Source: Minicystis rosea (GTDB lineage: Bacteria; Myxococcota_A; Polyangia; Polyangiales; Polyangiaceae). From it: a DNA stretch of 64,000 bases. Both the position numbers and the translations under genes were made by a program. Under the pieces are notes generated by a model. That model saw only the letters and a list, made by a program, of their open reading frames with translations, did not search any database and was not told the origin of the DNA. Below, piece by piece: positions 8,376 through 16,026 of the stretch (the stretch's first letter is position 1; every line of letters begins with the position of its first letter). The stretch lies in the NCBI GenBank assembly GCA_001931535.1, contig CP016211.1, forward strand, positions 1,950,501 through 2,014,500. The letters are read 5' to 3'.

Positions 8376-9116
8376 ATGATCTCGTTCCGCCACGTGAAGA
8401 AGTCCTTCGGCCCGAAGGACGTGCTCAAAGACGTCTCCTTCGACGTCCACGACGGGGAAGTCTTCTTCATCATCGGGCAGAGCGGCGTGGGCAAGAGCGT
8501 GCTCATCAAGCACCTCGTCGGCCTTCTCTATCCGGACGGCGGCGAGATCTTCCTGGATGGCGAGGAGATCAGCCGCTTCGACGAAGAGCAGATGTATCCG
8601 GTGCGAATGAAGTGCGCGATGGTGTTCCAGCACTCGACGCTCTTCGATTCGATGACCTGCGTGGAGAACGTCGCCCTCCCGCTCCGCAAGCACAAAGGCC
8701 TGCGCCCCAACGAAGCGATCGCCGAAGCGCGCAAGCGTCTCCAGCAAGTCCACATGCAGGACTTCGGCGACCGCTACCCGCCCGAGCTCGGCGACGGCAT
8801 GCGCAAGCGCGTCGCCATCGCCCGCGCGCTCACGCTCGATCCGAAGTACGTCCTCTTCGACGAGCCCACGACCAGCCTCGACCCCGTGAGCGCACGCCGG
8901 GTGGACAAGCTCATCCGCGAGCTCTCCGACACGCTCGGCGTCACCAGCATCGTCGTGAGCCACGATCTGGTGAGCATCTTCTCCATCGCCGATCGCATCG
9001 TCATGCTCTACCAAGGCCTCGTCCGCCTGCTCGGCAGCCAAGACGACTTCCGCAACTGCGACGACGCCATCGTGCAGCAGTTCATCACCGGCCGCGCCGA
9101 AGGCCCCATCGAATAG
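8376..9116 (+). CDS. mlaF: MlaF-like ABC ATPase with atypical signature motif
   Basis: A 246-aa ATPase presumed to energise the MlaD/MlaE lipid transporter. Visible motifs are Walker A GQSGVGKS (34-41), Q-loop Gln85, Walker B VLFDEP (159-164), D-loop SLDP and switch His196. The ABC signature, normally LSGGM or LSGGQ before RKR, reads LGDGMRKRVAIARAL (138 onward), so the Ser and first Gly are replaced. The start is ATG 8376 (MISFRHVKKSFG); the frame is open much further upstream but only antisense to mlaD. It is divergent from mlaD, which suits a shared control region. Confidence 0.92.
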   Translation: MISFRHVKKSFGPKDVLKDVSFDVHDGEVFFIIGQSGVGKSVLIKHLVGLLYPDGGEIFLDGEEISRFDEEQMYPVRMKCAMVFQHSTLFDSMTCVENVALPLRKHKGLRPNEAIAEARKRLQQVHMQDFGDRYPPELGDGMRKRVAIARALTLDPKYVLFDEPTTSLDPVSARRVDKLIRELSDTLGVTSIVVSHDLVSIFSIADRIVMLYQGLVRLLGSQDDFRNCDDAIVQQFITGRAEGPIE

Positions 9117-9118
9117 CC

Positions 9119-9136
9119 GCGCCTCGCGCGAGGCGC
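9119..9136 (+). terminator. Hairpin after mlaF
   Basis: A perfect palindrome directly after the mlaF stop: arms GCGCCTCG and CGAGGCGC with a two-base centre. There is no T-run, only TT after the stem, so intrinsic termination is plausible but weak. Confidence 0.4.
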
Positions 9137-9468
9137 TTCGCATCTCGCTCGATACCAAGCCTCGCGATCTCACCGGCAAAGGGATCACGGACGACGTCTC
9201 GACCAGCTCTCGGTCTGCGGCATGGCGTGAGGCGCCCTCGCGCCCGGCACGCTCGTCCCCGTGACCGCGCTCCATCCCACCGGAGCGCCGCCCGCCGACG
9301 ATCTGGTCGACGAGCTTCGTCCTCCCGAGCCCATCCATCTCCGCGCCGTCGCGTGGATCGAAGCGAGCCGCACGATCCCGTGGACGCAGCCGCACCGTGG
9401 CGCTCGCCGCGCGATGGGTCGGAGCGAGCCGAGCACGCCTCGCGCCTTGCGAGACCTCGCTCCTCGCG
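9137..9468. other. Gene-free stretch before the 42-bp array
   Basis: About 330 bp with no ORF showing recognisable protein and no RNA gene. It separates mlaF from the tandem array. Open frames here exist on both strands, but they are the usual consequence of high GC. Confidence 0.45.
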
Positions 9469-9846
9469 CCGGAAGTGTCACGAATCAAAAGTGAAATCGC
9501 GATCGTCGTGCCGGAGGTGTCGCAAATCGAAGTTGCAACGCCCATTTCTGTTCCGGAGGTGTCGCAAATCAAAGTTACAATCCCGATCATCGCGCCGGAT
9601 GTGTCGCAAATCAAAGTTGCAACGCCCATTCCTGTTCCGGAGGTGTCGCAAATCAAAGTTGCAACGCCGGTTCCCGTTTCGGAGGTGTCGCAAATCAAAG
9701 TTACAACGCCCATCCCTGTTCCGGAGGTGTCGTGAATCAAACATGCACCCCGGACCTTCGCGCCGGAGATGTTGCTCGTACCGAACGAGACCGCCATTCC
9801 CGACCCGGAGGTGTGTCGAATGCGAGGTGCGACGGCGCCTTGCGCC
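9469..9846 (+). repeat. Nine-unit 42-bp tandem array
   Basis: The anchor CCGGA/T recurs at 9469, 9511, 9553, 9595, 9637, 9679, 9721, 9763 and 9805, exactly 42 bp apart each time. The core of each unit is GGTGTCGCAAATCAAAG followed by TTGCAAC or TTACAAC, which is AT-richer than the surroundings and includes the palindrome GTTGCAAC. Units 2-7 are near identical; the first and the last two are diverged. The array ends 19 bp before the GTG of a MerR-type gene. Because 42 is a multiple of three, several frames remain open through it. A spacing of 42 bp equals four turns of B-DNA, so each core faces the same side, which suits a cooperative binding array (inference). Confidence 0.9.
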
Positions 9847-9865
9847 ATGCCGCTTGGAGCTGCCC

Positions 9866-10378
9866 GTGAGCGACGACGACCTGACCATCGAAGAGCTCGC
9901 GCGTGAGGCCGACATCCTGCCGCGCGCGGTTCGTTACTACTTCCAGCGGAAGATGTTGCCGAAGCCTCCGTTCAAGAGCCGGAACACGCGCTACGGTCGC
10001 GCGCACCTCGTGCGGCTCCGGGCGATCGTGAAGCTGCGCAAGGGGGGCATGCTGCTCGACGCCATCCGCAAGAAGCTCGCGGGCATGACGGAGGACGAGC
10101 TCCTGGAGCTCGCGGGCATGGCGCCGCCGCCGGTCGATCACGCTGCAAGCGAGCCGTCGACGCCGGTGACCGTCGAGGCGACGCCTCCACCCCCGCAGGC
10201 GCGGCCGCTGCCGGAAGGGTTCCACGGGCCCTACCGCGCGGCGCTCGTGCGGCCCAGCGACCGCTGGGAGCACATCGCCATCTGCCCGGGCGTGGTGCTG
10301 ATGGTGCGTGGTGACGCGGACGCCGAAGCGTGGCGGGTGGCCGGAGAGATCGTGGCGACGTTCGGAGGCGAGGCGTGA
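9866..10378 (+). CDS. MerR-family regulator
   Basis: A 170-aa DNA-binding protein starting at GTG 9866, with a GGAG site about eight bases upstream. The N-terminal MerR winged helix spans about residues 5-75 (LTIEELAREADILPRAVRYY, FQRKMLPKPPFKSRNTRYGR, HLVRLRAIVKLRKGGMLLDA). There is no Cys pair for metals. The C-terminal ~70 residues after a Pro-rich linker (PLPEGFHGPYRAALV to the end) form a small unknown domain. Autoregulation through the adjacent 42-bp array is an attractive inference. The frame also stays open upstream through the array as an Arg/Lys-rich 14-residue repeat, but the SD-preceded GTG is preferred. Confidence 0.85.
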   Translation: MSDDDLTIEELAREADILPRAVRYYFQRKMLPKPPFKSRNTRYGRAHLVRLRAIVKLRKGGMLLDAIRKKLAGMTEDELLELAGMAPPPVDHAASEPSTPVTVEATPPPPQARPLPEGFHGPYRAALVRPSDRWEHIAICPGVVLMVRGDADAEAWRVAGEIVATFGGEA

Positions 10379-10625
10379 GCCGATGCGCGGCTCGACCGTC
10401 GCGGTGGAGCGCGGCTTCGAGCCTGGCCCATGTGCACACGGATCGACGCTCCGAAGGCGCGACGGTATCGCCTACCGGGACGTCGCGCCGATCGTGTAGC
10501 GTCTGCGCACGTGACGAGCGATTGCGCGGTTCGCGTTCGTTCGAGCTCCTGGGGAGGTGATCGTGATGGAAGGCGCGCCCGAAGCGTCGATTGCCGCCGT
10601 ATCGGCGCGGCGATACGACGAGATC

Positions 10626-10970
10626 ATGAAGCGATTGTCATCGGCCCTGGGCTTGGTCGTGCTCGCCCTCCTCGTGGCGGCGTGTCCTTCGCCGGCACCG
10701 CCGCCGCCCGCTCCCGGCGGCGTGCAGCCGGCGGCGACGCCGGTGTGGAAGCCGAAGAGCTTCGCGCGGGCCGCCGATCAAGGATGCACGCAGGTGTGGA
10801 CCTGTGATTGCAGCGCGGCCCCCGCGCGCGCCGGTTGTCACGCCGAGCCGACCCCCGACGATCGCACCACCGGCGTGTGCGCCGCCGACAGCGGGCCTGC
10901 CAACGGCTGCACGCGCTGCATGGCGCTGCCGCCCGCGGTCACGTGTGCTTGCAAAGATGTTTGCCCTTGA
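10626..10970 (+). CDS. Small Cys-rich lipoprotein
   Basis: A 114-aa lipoprotein: signal MKRLSSALGLVVLALLVAAC with a lipobox at VAAC, a Pro-rich linker, then a compact domain with ten cysteines (CTQVWTCDCSA, CHAEP, GVCAADSG, GCTRCMAL, CACKDVC). Its place is the periplasm or outer membrane; function unknown. Start choice is uncertain: a strong GGGGAGG at 10551-10557 sits eight bases before ATG 10566, which would add 20 residues ahead of the signal peptide. The 10626 start gives a normal-length n-region and is preferred here. Confidence 0.75.
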   Translation: MKRLSSALGLVVLALLVAACPSPAPPPPAPGGVQPAATPVWKPKSFARAADQGCTQVWTCDCSAAPARAGCHAEPTPDDRTTGVCAADSGPANGCTRCMALPPAVTCACKDVCP

Positions 10971-11342
10971 GGCTCACGGCTCCTCGTTCGAGCTCTCGAG
11001 GCATCGGTCGGACGCTGTGACCTGAAGGCCGGGCGCGTCGGTCTCGACGCCGAAGGCTCGGCGCGGTGCAGAACCGCGCCGAGTTGATCCATCTCTGCGC
11101 AACTTGCGCCGTAACCGGACGATGCGCGCCGCGTGTGCAGCCGCGAACGGCGAGTGGTCTATCGCTTGCTGGTCGCTCGCGGAAGGCGTGACGAGGCGAG
11201 CCGGCAACGTCGATCGATCCCTACGCTCGTGAAGCGCGTCGCGCTCGGCTCGTCACGCCATCCCGAGCTGAGTCTCGCGACGATCACGCCTCTGCGCCCA
11301 TGGGTGTTCGACCGAGCTCGGACGCTCTCCACACAACCACGT
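10971..11342. other. Leader/intergenic region before the RiPP operon
   Basis: About 370 bp without a credible gene. It holds a perfect 11-bp hairpin at 11057-11083, listed separately. It should include the promoter of the Nif11-YcaO-TfuA operon, but no clear -35/-10 pair was identified. Confidence 0.45.
11057..11083. terminator. 11-bp perfect stem-loop
   Basis: Arms CTCGGCGCGGT and ACCGCGCCGAG flank a five-base loop. It lies about 90 bp after the small lipoprotein gene. There is no T-run, so it is either a factor-assisted terminator or a regulatory hairpin. Confidence 0.4.
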
Positions 11343-11363
11343 TGGGACACGAGCGGTGTCCCA
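11343..11363. promoter_or_regulatory. Perfect inverted repeat upstream of the RiPP precursor
   Basis: TGGGACAC-N5-GTGTCCCA, an exact 8+8 palindrome centred on GAGCG and ending 16 bp before the precursor ATG at 11380. It is either a homodimeric repressor operator covering the start of the transcript or a hairpin just ahead of the SD (GGAG at 11369-11372). It is the only obvious operator-like site near this operon. Confidence 0.55.
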
Positions 11364-11379
11364 CCGACGGAGCATCGAG

Positions 11380-11649
11380 ATGCAAGCAAGCTCTGCTTTC
11401 CGCGCCAAAGATCTCATCAAGAGGGTCGCCACCGATCCGACGCTGCGTGCCGCGCTTTCCGCTGCGCAGACGGTCGAGGACAAGCGCAAGGTCCTCGACG
11501 ACAACGGCTTCGCCGATGTCACGGCGGAGGATCTGCAACGCGCGGCGCCGCCCGCGGTGCGACGCGAGGCGCCCAACCGCGCGACCACCACGAGCACCAC
11601 CACGACCACGGTGTTCGCGGTCGCGTCCGCAGCCGTCGCCGGGGCCTGA
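11380..11649 (+). CDS. Nif11-type RiPP precursor peptide (candidate)
   Basis: An 89-aa peptide. Residues about 8-53 (FRAKDLIKRVATDP, TLRAALSAAQTVEDKRKVL, DDNGFADVTAEDLQRA) match the helical Nif11-like leader pattern. It is followed by APPAVRREAPNR and a C-terminal candidate core of about 22 residues starting ATTTSTTTTTVF, with no cysteine and a hydrophobic Ala/Val end. There is no Gly-Gly cleavage site. It is preceded by GGAG and a perfect inverted repeat, and followed 47 bp later by YcaO and TfuA genes. That context and the Thr/Ser run mark it as the probable modified substrate. The leader assignment is by pattern; the chemistry is inferred. Confidence 0.72.
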   Translation: MQASSAFRAKDLIKRVATDPTLRAALSAAQTVEDKRKVLDDNGFADVTAEDLQRAAPPAVRREAPNRATTTSTTTTTVFAVASAAVAGA

Positions 11650-11696
11650 TCGTTGTCGGCCGACGCGCTAGGCGGCCACGGTTGGGGTTGAACGAC

Positions 11697-12950
11697 ATGC
11701 ACGAGGTCGCCGAGGTCCGAGCGCCCATCCGCTTTCGAGGGCAGGCGCACCGGGCGCCGAAGACGTTCTGGGAGGGCACGCAGCGGGTCGTCTCCCCGGA
11801 GGAGACGTTCGCGCGCATTCGGCCCAAGCTGCGCGAGGTGGGGGTGACCCGGCTCGCGGACATCACAGGGCTCGATCGCCTCGGGATTCCGGTCGTCTTG
11901 GCGATTCGACCCAACGCCGGCTACCTCAGCGTCGACGCGGGCAAGGGCTTCACGAAGATCGCCGCGAGCACGTCGGCGGCGATGGAGTGCCTCGAGCGGC
12001 ACGCCGCCGAGCAAGCGCAGTTGCCCGAGCGGTACACGTCGTACGACGCGCTTCGCGAGGCGCATGCGACGGTGCCCTTCGAGCGCTTGCCCCTCGCGCG
12101 CGGCTCGCTGTTTCACGCGCGGACGCCCACGCGCTGGTCGCTCGGTTGGGATCTGGTGCATCAGCGTGAGGTCGCCGTGCCGGCGGACGTCGTGACCCTC
12201 TCGCGACATCGGCGGACGCGATCGGATCCGCTTCATTTTCAGCTCACGTCGAATGGGCTCTCCGCGGGGAACAACTTCCTCGAGGCGCTGAACGGCGGCC
12301 TGCTCGAGGTCATCGAGCGCGACGCCGTCGCGTGTCGCCGCCTGCAATGGGAGAGCGCCGGACGCCCCATCCCGCGCGTCCGCACGGAGACCATCGAGCG
12401 CGCCGAGGTCGTCGAGCTCATCGCGCGTCTCCGCGCCGCCGGGGTCGAGGTGCTGATCTTCGATTGCACGGTCGACACCGACGTGCCCGTCTACATGGCG
12501 TTCATCTACGATCGCGAGGTCGGGCAGCTCGGGCTCTATCGCGGCTACGGCGCGCACCTCGATCCTGGGATCGCCCTCGTTCGAGCCATCACGGAGGCCG
12601 TTCAGGGGCGGCTCGTCTTCATCGCCGGCTCGCGCGACGACGCGTTCCGCCATCACCGGAGGATCCGCGAAGACGACCGCGCCGCCATCCGGCTGCTCGA
12701 GTCGATCGAGCCCACGGTCTCGGTCGCGGCGCGCGAGACGGAGGCCACGAGCTCGTTCGAGGGCGACGTCGACGTGCTCGCGGGCAAGCTCGCGCGGGTG
12801 GGGCTCGATCAGATCATCGTGTTCGACCTGAGCGTCGCTGGCATCGACGTCGACGTCCTCCGGGTCTTCGTCCCCGGGCTCGAAGGATACATGTACGAGC
12901 ACTACCAACCGGGACAGCGGGCGTCGGACTGGATGCAGGCGGCGCGATGA
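11697..12950 (+). CDS. YcaO cyclodehydratase/thioamidase-type enzyme
   Basis: A 417-aa ATP-dependent backbone-activating enzyme. YcaO proteins phosphorylate a peptide amide to form azolines or, with TfuA, thioamides. Visible motifs are GKGF (82-85), STSAAMECLERHAAEQ (91-106) with the Ser and Glu residues that bind Mg-ATP, NGLSAGNNFLEALNGGLLEV followed by IERDA, and RAITEAVQGRLVFIAGSRDD. The C-terminus lacks the PxPxP end of azoline-forming YcaO proteins, and no E1-like partner is near. Both facts favour the TfuA-associated class. The start is ATG 11697; a TTG at 11688 is possible. Its stop overlaps the tfuA start (ATGA), implying 1:1 synthesis. Confidence 0.92.
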   Translation: MHEVAEVRAPIRFRGQAHRAPKTFWEGTQRVVSPEETFARIRPKLREVGVTRLADITGLDRLGIPVVLAIRPNAGYLSVDAGKGFTKIAASTSAAMECLERHAAEQAQLPERYTSYDALREAHATVPFERLPLARGSLFHARTPTRWSLGWDLVHQREVAVPADVVTLSRHRRTRSDPLHFQLTSNGLSAGNNFLEALNGGLLEVIERDAVACRRLQWESAGRPIPRVRTETIERAEVVELIARLRAAGVEVLIFDCTVDTDVPVYMAFIYDREVGQLGLYRGYGAHLDPGIALVRAITEAVQGRLVFIAGSRDDAFRHHRRIREDDRAAIRLLESIEPTVSVAARETEATSSFEGDVDVLAGKLARVGLDQIIVFDLSVAGIDVDVLRVFVPGLEGYMYEHYQPGQRASDWMQAAR

Positions 12951-14338
12951 AGACCGTGGTCTTTCTGGGGCCTTCGCTGTCGCTCGCGGAGGCGAGGCGC
13001 GTCCACCCGTCGGCGGTCTTCTTGCCGCCGGCGCGTCAGTCCGATCTCTTGAGCGCGGTCACGACGCATCGGCCCGACGTCATCGGTCTCGTCGATGGAG
13101 TCTTCGGCCAGTCGCTGTCCGTGTGGCACAAGGAGATCCTCTTCGCGCTCGAGAAGGGGATCACCCTCCTCGGCGCGAGCAGCCTGGGAGCGCTGCGTGC
13201 GGTCGAGACCGCCGCGTTCGGCATGATCGGCGTGGGCGAGATCCATCGCATGTTCGCCGACGGCGAGCTCACCGACGACGACGAGGTGGCGCTCGTCCAC
13301 GGCGACGCCGACAGCGGCCATCGGGCGCTCTCCGAGCCGATGGTCAACATCCGCAAGACGCTGGCGCGCGCGAGGGACGAAGGCGTTCTGGATGCGGCGA
13401 CGCACGATGCGCTGATCGCGCTCGCCAAGGAGACCTATTTCCCCGAGCGCAGCTTCCCGCAGATGCTCCGCGCGGCGCGCGCCGCCGGCCTCCCCGGCGA
13501 TCAGCTCGAGAGGCTCCAGGCATTTCTCCCGAGCGGCTACGTCAACGTGAAGCGCGACGACGCGATCGCGCTGCTCGAGATGGCGCGCGATCTGCCTGAG
13601 CGGCGCGCGCCGGTCGCGGGCTTCTCGGTGGTCCGCTCGCATCTCTTCGAGGCCCTCTACAACCGCGATCGCACCGTTCGTCGCGACGGCGTCGACGTCC
13701 CGCTGTCTTCCATCGGCGCCTGGGCCGCGCTGCACACGCCGGACTTCGACGAGCTCAACGCTCACGCGTTGAACCGCGAGCTCGTCGGCGTGCTCGCCGA
13801 CCTGCTCGACGTACGCGCCGGTGAAGACGAGATCGACGCGGAGCACGCCCGGTTCCGGCGTCGTCGAGGGCTCGAGACCACCGCGGAAGTCGATGCGTGG
13901 CTCGAGGCCAACGATCTCGATGCCGGCGAGCTGCGCGCGCTCGTCGCCGAGCTCGCGACGTGCCGCAAGCTGCACCGCTGGCTGATCACGCGGAAGCACT
14001 TCGAGCGCACCACCAAGATCGTCCTCGACGAGCTGCGGCTCTCCGGACGCTACGCGGAGGCGGCCGAAGGCGCTGCGTTGACGGAGCGGCTGATCAACCA
14101 GAGCTTCCCCGTCTTTCAGGAGACGGTTCGCTCGGATCTCGGCGTCGAGCAGCTCCTCCGCGAGCACGTCGACGCCACGGCGTGTCGGGTGCACACGACC
14201 GTCGAGACATGGGCCGAAGAGGTCGGGTTCAAGGACACGATCGAGCTGCGTTACGAGCTCCTGCGGGAGCGCCTGGCACGACAGGCGCTCGATGACGTCG
14301 TGGGAGAGCTGCGAGCGGCGCTCTCGGGGCAGCGCTAG
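12947..14338 (+). CDS. TfuA-like protein with long C-terminal extension
   Basis: A 463-aa partner of YcaO. The N-terminal ~215 residues are the TfuA core: VVFLGPSLSLAEARRVHPSA, FLPPARQSDLLSAV, GLVDGVFGQSLSVWHKEIL, LLGASSLGALRAVETAAFGM and DDDEVALVHGD. Known TfuA proteins are mostly this size, and they help YcaO install thioamides (trifolitoxin and McrA systems). The remaining ~245 residues are mainly helical (ALLEMARDLPERRAPVAG onward, with WLITRKHFERTTKIVLDEL) and not recognised; they may bind leader or sulfur donor (inference). The ATG overlaps the YcaO stop by four bases. No transporter or dedicated protease is in the same operon. Confidence 0.9.
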   Translation: MKTVVFLGPSLSLAEARRVHPSAVFLPPARQSDLLSAVTTHRPDVIGLVDGVFGQSLSVWHKEILFALEKGITLLGASSLGALRAVETAAFGMIGVGEIHRMFADGELTDDDEVALVHGDADSGHRALSEPMVNIRKTLARARDEGVLDAATHDALIALAKETYFPERSFPQMLRAARAAGLPGDQLERLQAFLPSGYVNVKRDDAIALLEMARDLPERRAPVAGFSVVRSHLFEALYNRDRTVRRDGVDVPLSSIGAWAALHTPDFDELNAHALNRELVGVLADLLDVRAGEDEIDAEHARFRRRRGLETTAEVDAWLEANDLDAGELRALVAELATCRKLHRWLITRKHFERTTKIVLDELRLSGRYAEAAEGAALTERLINQSFPVFQETVRSDLGVEQLLREHVDATACRVHTTVETWAEEVGFKDTIELRYELLRERLARQALDDVVGELRAALSGQR

Positions 14339-14533
14339 GCGCCACACGGCGACGCGCTGCGGGCACGATGCGTCCCGGGCTTCGATCGCCTCGTTCGCGA
14401 GACGCCTGCCGACGCACCGGGATCGCCCTTGCGCTCCCTGCGCCCTTGCGGTCCTCTTGTTTTCGGGGCTTCGAGCACGCGTCGCGGGCTCGAGATCATG
14501 AAGGCCGCTTCCGCCGCGAGCCAGGAGGATCCG

Positions 14534-16009
14534 ATGCGACCCGACGAGATCAACCGCTACCTCGCCGACTTCGCGAGAAACCCCGCCGAGGTGATGGACC
14601 GCGTACCGGACAAGCGATCCAGCGATGGCCAAGTGCGCGAGGAGGTCCTCACGGCCTTCGACGACGACGCCATCATGACGGGTGATTTCGTGGCCCAGCG
14701 CGACGCGATGCGCGCGGGCCTCTACGGCGAGGACGACGCCGGCAACCCCTTCACGGTCGCGGACATGGCCGCGGGCAAGGCGCCCATCCAGCGACGCGAC
14801 GAGGCCAAGGATCTCGTCGACGAGCTCCGCTACGAGCGCCCCGAGGACGTCGACAAGGCCGGGCTCACGAAGGCCGCGCTCCCCGAGACGCCGTGGTCCG
14901 ACGACTACTGGGCGGTGTACCTCGGCATCACCGGCTGCCGCTACGGCGACTACTTGTTCCCCGACTCGGACGATTGGCGCGAGAACCACGCGTACGTGGA
15001 GCGCAACCCGGCGGACAAGATCGCGGCGAGCGGCGATCAAGCGGCCATCGACGCGCTCTCTCCTTCGGAGAAATACGATCTCCTCGTGGGCGACAAACGC
15101 TTCGGGCTGACGCGCGCCATGTGGGCCGAGGGCAAGGGCTACGTCGAACAATCGGGCTCGGTCGAGAAGTGGATGGGCATCTGCCACGGCTGGGCGCCCG
15201 CGGCCTACATGCTCCCGCGGCCGCGGCGCACGGTGACGGTGAAGACCGCGACGGGCGTGCTCCTGCGGTTCTTCCCGGCCGACATTCGCGCGCTCGGATC
15301 GCTCCTGTGGGCGCACGCGTCGCCCGCGCTCCGCTTCTGCGGGAGCCGCAGCGAGGACAAGGATCCGAAGAAGGACGAGAACGGGCGCGTGCTCTCACAG
15401 TCCGCCTTCGACAACAACCCAGGGACCTTCTACCTCGCGATGGTGAACCAGATCGGCGTGAGCAAGCGATCCATGGTGATGGACGCGACGTTCGACTACG
15501 AGGTGTGGAACCAGCCGATCTACTCGTACGAGATCCACTACTTCAACCCCGAGACGATGCAGTTCGCGGGCTCGGCACGCGAGGGGACGATCGCGCGCGG
15601 CGACTTCCGGCGCGATCGGTTCGGCAAGTACCGGAGCAAGGATTTCAAGGCCGTGCTCGGCGTCGCCATGCGCACGCGGTACGTGATCGAGGTGGCCCCG
15701 ACGCACGCGCCCACGAGCGATCCGTCGAACGACGCGACGGCGACCGTCGATTACTACTTCGACGTGGAGCTCGATGGATCGGGCCGGATCATCGGCGGCG
15801 AGTGGTACTTGAACCGGCACCCGGACTTCCTCTGGACGCCCGCGCCCGACAAGCGCGCGTGGACGCCCGCGGACGACTTCGCGACGGGCGATTGGGACGG
15901 GATCTCCGCGCTGCCCTCGACGTGGCAGAACGCAGCGGCGCGCGCCTCCGCGGATGGAATGCCGCTCGCGAAGGTGGTGGAGAAGTTGATCGCGCTGGCC
16001 TCGGCGTGA
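14534..16009 (+). CDS. Transglutaminase-elicitor family protein with Pep-13-like motif
   Basis: A 491-aa homologue of the oomycete GP42-type transglutaminase (TGase_elicitor family), which cross-links Gln and Lys side chains. The candidate catalytic Cys is C217 in MGICHGWAPAAY. The region NNPGTFYLAMVNQIGVSK (from 294) and MDATFDYEVWNQPIY (316-330) resembles the elicitor segment; the oomycete Pep-13 peptide begins VWNQP, and VWNQP is present here at 324-328. The start is ATG 14534 with AGGAGG five bases upstream; an in-frame ATG at 14498 is less likely. No signal peptide is seen, so secretion is unproven. It lies after tfuA with a 195-bp gap, probably a separate unit. Confidence 0.85.
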   Translation: MRPDEINRYLADFARNPAEVMDRVPDKRSSDGQVREEVLTAFDDDAIMTGDFVAQRDAMRAGLYGEDDAGNPFTVADMAAGKAPIQRRDEAKDLVDELRYERPEDVDKAGLTKAALPETPWSDDYWAVYLGITGCRYGDYLFPDSDDWRENHAYVERNPADKIAASGDQAAIDALSPSEKYDLLVGDKRFGLTRAMWAEGKGYVEQSGSVEKWMGICHGWAPAAYMLPRPRRTVTVKTATGVLLRFFPADIRALGSLLWAHASPALRFCGSRSEDKDPKKDENGRVLSQSAFDNNPGTFYLAMVNQIGVSKRSMVMDATFDYEVWNQPIYSYEIHYFNPETMQFAGSAREGTIARGDFRRDRFGKYRSKDFKAVLGVAMRTRYVIEVAPTHAPTSDPSNDATATVDYYFDVELDGSGRIIGGEWYLNRHPDFLWTPAPDKRAWTPADDFATGDWDGISALPSTWQNAAARASADGMPLAKVVEKLIALASA

Positions 16010-16026
16010 CGCTGGCTCGGGTGCGC

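Noticed and set aside
9469..9846. The 42-bp array as a CRISPR array or a coding repeat
   Set aside because: The units are contiguous, with no unique spacers and no cas genes. Several frames are open through it only because 42 is divisible by three. The peptides read from it differ by frame and look like low-complexity translations.
8612..9865. An N-terminal extension of the MerR-type protein through the 42-bp array
   Set aside because: The frame is open, but it would add an Arg/Lys-rich repeat and mlaF antisense-frame sequence. The GTG at 9866 has an SD and a normal MerR start.
11380..14338. A lanthipeptide or radical-SAM assignment for the RiPP operon
   Set aside because: No LanM/LanB/LanC-like or radical-SAM gene is present, and the core lacks cysteine. 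YcaO and TfuA are the only modifying enzymes seen.
12902..15316. Very long open frame on the minus strand across tfuA and the transglutaminase gene
   Set aside because: It is antisense to two clearly coding genes and its product is Arg/Glu/Asp/Val-rich without motifs. Such open antisense frames are a by-product of GC-rich third positions.
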